NCBI GenBank assembly: GCA_944383855.1
Contig: CALWRB010000033.1
Span: 1-64,000 of the forward strand
Source: an uncultured Lachnospiraceae bacterium
GTDB taxonomy: Bacteria > Bacillota > Clostridia > Lachnospirales > Anaerotignaceae
Direction: 5' to 3'
Length of the DNA: 64,000 nt
Shown here: one piece after another, positions 57,911-64,000 of the stretch
Layout of the letters: every line of letters starts with the position of its first letter
Position numbering within the stretch: the first letter of the stretch is position 1
Translations under genes and position numbers: made by a program
The notes under the pieces: model-generated
What the model saw: only the letters and a program-made list of their open reading frames with translations
What the model was told of the DNA's origin: nothing
Database searches by the model: none

Positions 57911-59536
57911 TTACTGTGCGTCAGATTCCTGTGCAGATGTGTCTTGAGACGGTACTGTCTGTGACTCTGTATCAGTCGATGTAGAGGGTACGCCCGGCTG
58001 AACGCTCTCTCCGCCCGGCTCTACAGTAGACGAAGCAGGAACTTCCTCTGTCTTCTTCGTTCCTACCGTTACCTCGTCTGCCACCGCGCGGTAACTGGAA
58101 CTGCTAAACCAATCTTTGCTGATCAAAGTACCGTTTTCATACACTTTTTTATACACACTGACCTTACAACCGGTACGTCCTGTATGTGTAACTTCTCTTT
58201 CACCTTCCGGTCTTTCGGGGTCTTCCGTTATGATCTCGGCAGGTTTTGCGATCGTTGCCTCGTATACGGTTTCAAACTCTACGGAACGAGTCGCATCATG
58301 CAGTTCTTTTCCGTAAATATTTACCACCAGCTTGCCGCCGGAAGCATACGACTCAATATAGATCGGATACCCGGTATTGTTTTTGATCTGCAAATCTTTA
58401 TAACCGTCCGCAATGGCGGCATCTCTGCCCAAAGGCACATATCCAACCGTCATGGAATGCGGGTGACGCTCCACGATCTCCAGTTCTGCCATGATCGCCG
58501 CGTTATAAATCGTTGTAGAGATCTGGCAAACACCGCCGCCCATACCGTTTTCCACTTTGCCGTTGACATATACACCGGCACTGCGGTATCCGTTTTCATA
58601 AGTCTGCTCGCCAAGCCCTTCCGAAACGGAAAATACCTCATCGGGCATCACGATCGTTCCGTTGATATAACGGCAGCCGACTTCCAGATTGGTATTTCGG
58701 TTCACATCATATGCGGTATATGTAGTATAGAACGAACCGATCAGATCTGTGATCTGCTCGTTATCTTCTTTTTTGACTTTCGGCTCCGTTTCTTCCAAAA
58801 CAGCCGTCAGCGCACCGCTTTGGCGGGATAAAATAATGGCATCCGCAGCCGCTATGGTTTCTTCCACATTCAGCTTCGTTCCCATTTCTTCCTCTGTAAT
58901 GACAAAAGCACCGTTTTTTCTGCTGATCTGACTGTCTTTCGGTTCCTGATCCAGTTCTTCGGCGATTTTTTCCAGCTCTGCTCGTAACAGTGCTTCATCA
59001 TAGGAATATTCCATCGAAATGTCTTTCCCATCCGTCAGCAGTTCTTTCACGGCATGACGATTTTCTTTGTCTGTGCCGTTTCTGCCGGTTTCATACGCTT
59101 CCCGCACCGCGTCCGCGATATGGAATCCCGCATCGATATCCGCAAAGGAAATGATGCGTTTTTCCTCTCCATACACCAGTGTCAGCTTTTGCGCATCCGT
59201 ATCATCGCCAAATTCTTCTTCTAATTTCTGCGCTGCTTCCGCTTCACTCAGCCCGGAAACATCAATGCCTTCGATCGTGATGCCGCTGTAAATGCCGTCA
59301 GATGCCAAAACCGCATTGATCTTCTGATTCATACTGTAAAAATAGAAACCGCCGCCGCAAAGCGCAATGACGCATACAATCAAAATCGCAATCAGAATCG
59401 GCTTTTTTGATTTCTTAGGCGCTTCCGGTGCAAAACGCCGCCCCACATGTTCCCTGTTTTCCTTCTCGCTTTCCTGCTCGTCTGCACGCTCTTGTTGCAA
59501 ATCAGCAGATTGCTGTTCTTTTTTTTCTTCGTCCAT
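57911..59536 (-). CDS. VanW-family cell-wall protein with G5 domain
   Basis: A 541-aa membrane-anchored protein. Charged, Glu/Gln-rich cytoplasmic start, membrane segment (about 48-68), one or two peptidoglycan-binding-4-like repeats (about 80-265), the VanW domain (about 290-410: MPDEVFSVSEGLG, GVCQISTTIYNAA, ERHPHSM), a G5-like module (about 420-485) and a Ser/Thr/Gln-rich tail. The ATG at 59536 follows GGAGGTTTTCG. VanW is associated with vancomycin clusters but is mostly found, as here, without any resistance genes; its activity is unknown. Confidence 0.88.
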   Translation of the reverse strand: MDEEKKEQQSADLQQERADEQESEKENREHVGRRFAPEAPKKSKKPILIAILIVCVIALCGGGFYFYSMNQKINAVLASDGIYSGITIEGIDVSGLSEAEAAQKLEEEFGDDTDAQKLTLVYGEEKRIISFADIDAGFHIADAVREAYETGRNGTDKENRHAVKELLTDGKDISMEYSYDEALLRAELEKIAEELDQEPKDSQISRKNGAFVITEEEMGTKLNVEETIAAADAIILSRQSGALTAVLEETEPKVKKEDNEQITDLIGSFYTTYTAYDVNRNTNLEVGCRYINGTIVMPDEVFSVSEGLGEQTYENGYRSAGVYVNGKVENGMGGGVCQISTTIYNAAIMAELEIVERHPHSMTVGYVPLGRDAAIADGYKDLQIKNNTGYPIYIESYASGGKLVVNIYGKELHDATRSVEFETVYEATIAKPAEIITEDPERPEGEREVTHTGRTGCKVSVYKKVYENGTLISKDWFSSSSYRAVADEVTVGTKKTEEVPASSTVEPGGESVQPGVPSTSTDTESQTVPSQDTSAQESDAQ

Positions 59537-59610
59537 CGAAAACCTCCATCGGTATTTATAGCCTGTAAAACGACTATTCCCCCAACACTTTTGGGATTTT
59601 TGATACAAAT

Positions 59611-59665
59611 AAAAATACCCCGTTATGATTCTATGATACTACAGTTTCTATCATAACGGAGTATT
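59611..59665 (-). terminator. Terminator after the VWA operon
   Basis: AATACCCCGTTATGAT (59614-59629) pairs with ATCATAACGGAGTATT (59650-59665), one mismatch, minus-strand T-run after it. Confidence 0.85.
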
Positions 59666-59737
59666 CTGCAAATTTCAATAAAAAAACTTTGAATTTTCAG
59701 TTACAATTTTATGAAAGAACAGCAAAATAAAGCATCT

Positions 59738-62491
59738 TCAGCTGCCGCCCCTCCTCTTTTTAGCTGCCGCCAGTTTCTCTGCCGTTGTTTTTTCCGCAGC
59801 TCCTTTCTGTTTCGGTGCGGCATCGGCTTCTTTTTGCATTTGAGGCATCTCCTGCTGTTTTTCCTTCGGTTTTTTCGCGTTTTGTTCTTTCGCCTGCGCT
59901 CTTTTTTGCTGATAAACCTGCTTTCTTTCCGCCCACATCTGCTCCATACGCAGCGGCAAGAAAGAAAATCTGCGTAACGCTACATCTAACAACAGCAACA
60001 ACAATGCCACGATCAAAAGCGCATCGGAAAGATCTTTTCTTTCACTTCTTGCCGCAGGCGCCTGTAAAAAGGTTTCCGCACCGGAAGTCAACAGCCTGCC
60101 GCCTCCCGCCTGCACCAGCTGCTTCAAGAAAGATGCACCCATACCGCGGTAATTGATGTCATATTCCAAAGGATAGGAAATACAAAATCCCGTGCTGCTC
60201 TGTTCTTGTGTCCCATCGTCCAACTCCAACAGGATATTGGCTGTATACGCACCTTCCTCCGCCGTATCTAAAACACCTTCATACACCCCGGGAGAAGATG
60301 CCTGCATACTGACAGTACGCAATGTATTTTCCGCATCTATCACCTGCACCGTAACAGCGCTGACTTCCTCCCGAAACGGCATTTCCAGCCGCAGCAGCGA
60401 GATGCCGTCCTCCGCACGGGCACTTAGACGCATTTCGGTGGAAACGCGGCTTTTCATCACCCAAGAAACACTGTTGCGCAAGATACTGACACCCGCGTCA
60501 TCGGAAAGCCAGCCTGCACTCCACTGCCCCGCCACATCTGCGGTAAATACGGCAGTCCTGCCCAGACCGTATTGCCAAGCCGCCAGAATCGGTTCTTCTT
60601 CATCACTGACTAAAACAGCGTCCGCTCTTGGCTTGATCGTGGTTCCGACATAGCCGTCCAACGCAGGTACGGCAGAAATACCCGATAATATCGCGGACGC
60701 ATCCTGCCCCTGCGGATAGAAAGTACGCTGATTCAGATATTCCTCCCCTGCCAAGACTGTTTCTTTCAGGAAAATCTCCGGCAGGTCCGTAAATTCATTC
60801 GTAAAGTAATATCTGCCGCCGCCCATTTGCGCCAGCCGCTCCATCAGGGTAATATCGGAGCCTGTGCCGACTGCCACAGTGGATAGTGTGATGCCGTCTT
60901 TTTGCATATTCTGCATCAGCGCATCGTACCCACTTTGCTCCGCCTGTCCGTCTGTCAGCAAAATGATATGCTTTTGTTTGGTATCCGCCTTAGAAAGTGT
61001 ATCATATGCCATCTGCAGGGCAGGCAAAATACTGGTACCGCCTGCCGGCTGTATTTTCCCAATGCTTTCCGTGATACTTTCCTCATTTCCTGCCACAAGC
61101 TGAAAGGGCACCGCCCACTCCGCTTGGCTGTCAAATGCCACTACGCCGATTTGGTCGTTGGCACCAAAGCTGTCCAAAGAACGGATCGCGGCTTCTTTTG
61201 CCATCTCCATACGCGTCACGCCATAATTTCCGTCCATCATACTGCCGGAACGGTCAATGACTAATACCATGCCGAGATTCGGTTCTTCTCCTTCTGTTTT
61301 CAGGTCCATGCTGACAGGAAGCATTTCTTCCAAAAGGGTGTTATAATAACCGCCCAATGCGAAGGAATTTTCACCGCCGCTGACCATCAGACCGCCACCC
61401 ACATTTTTCACATACTGCTCCAATGCCGTCAGGCAATCCGCAGGCAGTTCTTCTTTTGACACATCGGCTAAAACCACGGCGTCATATCGGCTGAATTCTT
61501 CCACAGCCGTCGGTGCGGACGCCGCCTCCATTGTGCTGACCCGCACACCGCCTGCCGAAAGAAGCGCCTGCCACTGGCTGCCGCTTCCGTCTTGCTGCAG
61601 CAAAAGAATCTGCGGCACATCGTCGATATAAGTATATGCATATGCCTGATTATTCTGCGGCATGGTATCTTCCGCGGAAGTAATTTCCGCGCGGTATATC
61701 ACCGCACCGCCCTCTTGCGTGCGGTCGGTAAAAGCAATCCGATTCTCTCCTGCGTTCAGCTGTATGCTTTGGTCGGAAATCATTTGATTGTCTTTATATA
61801 ATCTCAGCTGTGCTGTCTGCGATGCGGAAGCGTCAATCCTGACATTGATCTCATATTCTGTATTTTTTTCGATTACTTCCGCCAATTCCAGAGCCGTCAG
61901 CTGCACCTCTGCGCCCTGTGCCTCCTGCAAGAGGTAGGCATCTATCGTAACACCGTTTTTTTGCAATAATTTTGCCTGTTCCAACGCATCTGAGGTAGTT
62001 TCGTTTCCGTCTGTCAAAAGCACAATGCGCTGTGCCGCGTCTGTCGGCAGTAACGCCGCCGCCATCTTCAGCGCGGCAGCAATATCGGTCCCATCACCTG
62101 ACGTATAGGAAACAAACGGACCGTTTAACGACGTATCCGAAGAAACATTCGCTTCCACACTGGGCGTTTTGGCAAACAGAAGCAGTCCTGCGGCATCGTC
62201 TTTTCCCATGGCTTCATCGGCTTCCCGCAAAAAAGCCTCTGCCGCGCCGTCTTTTGCGACACTGTCGGAAACGTCCACCGCAAATACGGTCGCTACCGTA
62301 TCCGAACTTTGCAGGCGCTGCACGCCGACCATAGAAAGCACCAGCACCAAGCAAAGCAAAAGACGCATTCCTGTATGCAGCCGACGGCAAAACGCACTGG
62401 CAAATGCTCCTTTTTTTGCCTGCCAAATCACAAAACCGACAATCGGAATCAGCAGTAAAAACCATATCGGATTTAAAAACTCAATTTGCAC
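59738..62491 (-). CDS. VWA-domain membrane protein with BatA- and glutamine amidotransferase-like regions
   Basis: A 917-aa membrane protein. Two N-terminal membrane segments (about 8-22 and 40-58), a first VWA-like region (DVSDSVAKDG, about 74-83), a middle segment with a class I amidotransferase-like stretch (ISGGENSFALGGY), a second VWA with intact MIDAS DRSGSMMDG (about 413-421) and TDGQAE, then a membrane segment near 815-835 and a Lys/Ala/Gln-rich tail. Starts at GTG overlapping the upstream stop by 11 bp. It is probably the partner of the next protein in a surface complex; function unknown. Confidence 0.82.
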   Translation of the reverse strand: MQIEFLNPIWFLLLIPIVGFVIWQAKKGAFASAFCRRLHTGMRLLLCLVLVLSMVGVQRLQSSDTVATVFAVDVSDSVAKDGAAEAFLREADEAMGKDDAAGLLLFAKTPSVEANVSSDTSLNGPFVSYTSGDGTDIAAALKMAAALLPTDAAQRIVLLTDGNETTSDALEQAKLLQKNGVTIDAYLLQEAQGAEVQLTALELAEVIEKNTEYEINVRIDASASQTAQLRLYKDNQMISDQSIQLNAGENRIAFTDRTQEGGAVIYRAEITSAEDTMPQNNQAYAYTYIDDVPQILLLQQDGSGSQWQALLSAGGVRVSTMEAASAPTAVEEFSRYDAVVLADVSKEELPADCLTALEQYVKNVGGGLMVSGGENSFALGGYYNTLLEEMLPVSMDLKTEGEEPNLGMVLVIDRSGSMMDGNYGVTRMEMAKEAAIRSLDSFGANDQIGVVAFDSQAEWAVPFQLVAGNEESITESIGKIQPAGGTSILPALQMAYDTLSKADTKQKHIILLTDGQAEQSGYDALMQNMQKDGITLSTVAVGTGSDITLMERLAQMGGGRYYFTNEFTDLPEIFLKETVLAGEEYLNQRTFYPQGQDASAILSGISAVPALDGYVGTTIKPRADAVLVSDEEEPILAAWQYGLGRTAVFTADVAGQWSAGWLSDDAGVSILRNSVSWVMKSRVSTEMRLSARAEDGISLLRLEMPFREEVSAVTVQVIDAENTLRTVSMQASSPGVYEGVLDTAEEGAYTANILLELDDGTQEQSSTGFCISYPLEYDINYRGMGASFLKQLVQAGGGRLLTSGAETFLQAPAARSERKDLSDALLIVALLLLLLDVALRRFSFLPLRMEQMWAERKQVYQQKRAQAKEQNAKKPKEKQQEMPQMQKEADAAPKQKGAAEKTTAEKLAAAKKRRGGS

Positions 62492-64000
62492 GACAACTCA
62501 CCCGCCATTCTACCGCCAAAAGGATCAACAGCAGCAACAAACCGATGCTGCGTAAATTTTTTCCTGCCTGCACGGTTTTGGTTTCTCCGCCTGCGTAATC
62601 CGGCGCTTCTTGCTGCAAACGAAGGTCGGATTCTCCCTGTGTTTTCACATTTACGGCAAACGTGCTTTCCATTTTACCGCCTGCACTGTCTGTTTCCTGC
62701 AAGCGATAAACGCCCACCTGCGCCGTATCTGTCAACGCTGCGGCAGGAAACGGCGGTGCAATCGCAACTTCGCTTCCGTCAGGCAGCACCACCGCAGCGG
62801 AAACTGTCTGCGGCTGCAAAGAAAAGGAAATCGCCTCTCCCACCGTACTGTCCGCACTGCCTGCCTGCATTCCCGGAAAATACCACTGATACAGCCGATA
62901 CAGCAAAATCGGGAACTCCGCCTTAAGCGGCAGATCGGACTCGTGCAGGTCAAATCCGATCACCGCAAGCTTTCTGCCGTTTTTCTCGCCGTAAGCGGCA
63001 ATGGTTTTGCCATCGGCGCGTAAAAATGCCGTACCAAAGGCTTCTGTCACTTCCCTTGCCTGCATCAGGTCAAATGAAATGTCCTCGATGCCTTCCAACA
63101 ACTCTGTATTGCCGCCTCTTGCACTGCCTGTGATATCCAGCATCTGACCCATAGAAACGATGCCGTTTTCTGCCGGCGGATTGATCAGAAGCACATAGCC
63201 GTCCTCGGGCATCTGCTCGGGCACACAGCCATCATAAATATACCAAGAATAGCCGTTCAGGCTGTCGGCTTCTTCCGGCGAAGCACGAAAGAGCGAAACA
63301 CCGTCCATTAAGCTGACCGCTTTTTCCAAAAAGATATTTTGCTCCGTTACCAGAAGCACTTTTTGCTCTCCGCTTTCGCCAAAACCGGCATATACCGTAT
63401 TATCCGCTTCCAATGCATCGCTTTGCATGAGGCTTGCTTTCCAAGATGTACCTTGCTTCGGTACCCCCGTAAAGACCACGTCCACCGTACCGTTTTCCGG
63501 CAAAGAAACCGCCGCGGTATCAAATAACGCTCCATCGATAAACAAACCGATCTCTTTTTGTGCCTCGGCACCGTAATGCTCCGCCCGCACCATCACATAC
63601 ATTCCGTCTGTCTGCTCCGTATAAGACAGCAGTGTCAAAGCGGTATTATCCGCACCCGCATTTTGAATTTCCCACAATGCGTCCAGTTTCGCAAAATCGT
63701 AATAATCATCGGAAAAAATGACCACTTCCCCGCCCAGTGTATTTTTTTCGGCAACCAGAAGTTCCTCCGCTTCTGCCCAACGCACACCGCCGCCTGTCAC
63801 TTCCAAACGCGCCAACGCGTCCTTCACTTCCTCTTTTTCCGCCGAGGCGCGCAGTGCTACATACGGTGTATCGCTTAACGCGACCACGGAGAACGTACTG
63901 CCGTAAGGCGCATCGTCAATCCACGTTTCCGCCTTTTGTTTTGCCGTCTCCCAGCGGCTGCCGCTGTCCGACTCCTCCGCCTGCATACTCAACGAGCAAT
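62481..64000 (-). CDS. VWA-domain protein, partial (cut by the right edge)
   Basis: At least 503 residues. Near the edge the frame reads C-S-L-S-M, the end of a VWA MIDAS (D-x-S-x-S) whose Asp is just outside, so the true start is beyond 64000. The VWA runs to about residue 150 of the visible part, followed by repeated beta-rich segments and a C-terminal membrane helix (GLLLLLILLAVEW). It overlaps the 917-aa VWA gene, and the two are translationally coupled. Similar to BatA/BatB-like proteins; the DUF58 and MoxR partners often found beside them would lie outside the window. Confidence 0.8.
   Translation of the reverse strand, partial: CSLSMQAEESDSGSRWETAKQKAETWIDDAPYGSTFSVVALSDTPYVALRASAEKEEVKDALARLEVTGGGVRWAEAEELLVAEKNTLGGEVVIFSDDYYDFAKLDALWEIQNAGADNTALTLLSYTEQTDGMYVMVRAEHYGAEAQKEIGLFIDGALFDTAAVSLPENGTVDVVFTGVPKQGTSWKASLMQSDALEADNTVYAGFGESGEQKVLLVTEQNIFLEKAVSLMDGVSLFRASPEEADSLNGYSWYIYDGCVPEQMPEDGYVLLINPPAENGIVSMGQMLDITGSARGGNTELLEGIEDISFDLMQAREVTEAFGTAFLRADGKTIAAYGEKNGRKLAVIGFDLHESDLPLKAEFPILLYRLYQWYFPGMQAGSADSTVGEAISFSLQPQTVSAAVVLPDGSEVAIAPPFPAAALTDTAQVGVYRLQETDSAGGKMESTFAVNVKTQGESDLRLQQEAPDYAGGETKTVQAGKNLRSIGLLLLLILLAVEWRVSCRAN

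Noticed and set aside
1-64000. CRISPR array, prophage, insertion sequence, tRNA or rRNA genes
   Set aside because: No spacer-repeat pattern, transposase, integrase, phage structural gene or tRNA/rRNA sequence was recognised anywhere in the window.

Overview
The window looks like chromosomal DNA of an anaerobic, endospore-forming Clostridia member, probably in or near the Lachnospiraceae. The evidence is a germination protease gene (gpr) behind a sigma-F-like promoter, a SpoIID/LytB-domain lipoprotein, a VanW/G5 protein, a TsaE-TsaB-RimI cluster and many long T-tailed terminators. Most of it is ordinary housekeeping and envelope sequence. I see no prophage, insertion sequence, CRISPR array, tRNA or rRNA gene.

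Layout. 1-840: argC on the minus strand behind an ARG box, cut by the left edge and apparently frameshifted. 1310-3264: an ECF sigma factor, its RsiV-type anti-sigma factor and a lipoprotein. 3443-5366: galE and a ROK glucokinase. 5482-9348: a threonine/lysine operon (ACT regulator, hom, thrB, lysC). 9658-14676: a 522-aa protein with a pRiA4b-Orf3-like tail, a CobD/HisC-like aminotransferase, a small unknown protein, a TIGR01212 radical SAM enzyme and a DUF4364 winged-helix protein. 14745-20332: engB, lon and a second Lon-family protease. 20380-25427: rimI, tsaB, tsaE and a membrane-anchored propeller-like protein, divergent from an M23 peptidase. 25628-28055: a CsoR-type repressor with its operator and an EamA transporter, then trmL and perR. 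28495-33942: YccF, a DUF2161 protein, an M24 aminopeptidase, azlCD, an Mrp-type ATPase and an esterase. 34125-39160: a DctMQP TRAP transporter, a GntR/FCD regulator and a short-chain dehydrogenase that share AT-rich operator-like repeats. 39665-47279: a HAD hydrolase, a small P-loop protein, a GNAT enzyme, a secreted S1C protease, rpsT, gpr, a pilin-like lipoprotein and ybaK. 47337-51631: a SpoIID-domain lipoprotein, 6S RNA, lspA and fba. 51724-55019: an exported small protein, an MBL-fold hydrolase, a MATE exporter and a small membrane protein. 55475-64000: an aminotransferase, an AIR-synthase-like protein, a VanW protein and two VWA membrane proteins, the last cut by the right edge.

The signals I rate highest are regulatory. 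An 18-bp sequence, in each case part of an inverted repeat, lies just downstream of the -10 of both the TRAP promoter and the dehydrogenase promoter; this ties both to the GntR gene between them. The rpsT leader has a central 9-mer that can pair with either an upstream or a downstream partner, in front of a TTG start. A CsoR repressor with the full Cys-His-Cys copper ligand spacing controls an EamA carrier instead of a copper ATPase. A 15-bp triplet repeat lies inside the rsiV anti-sigma gene.
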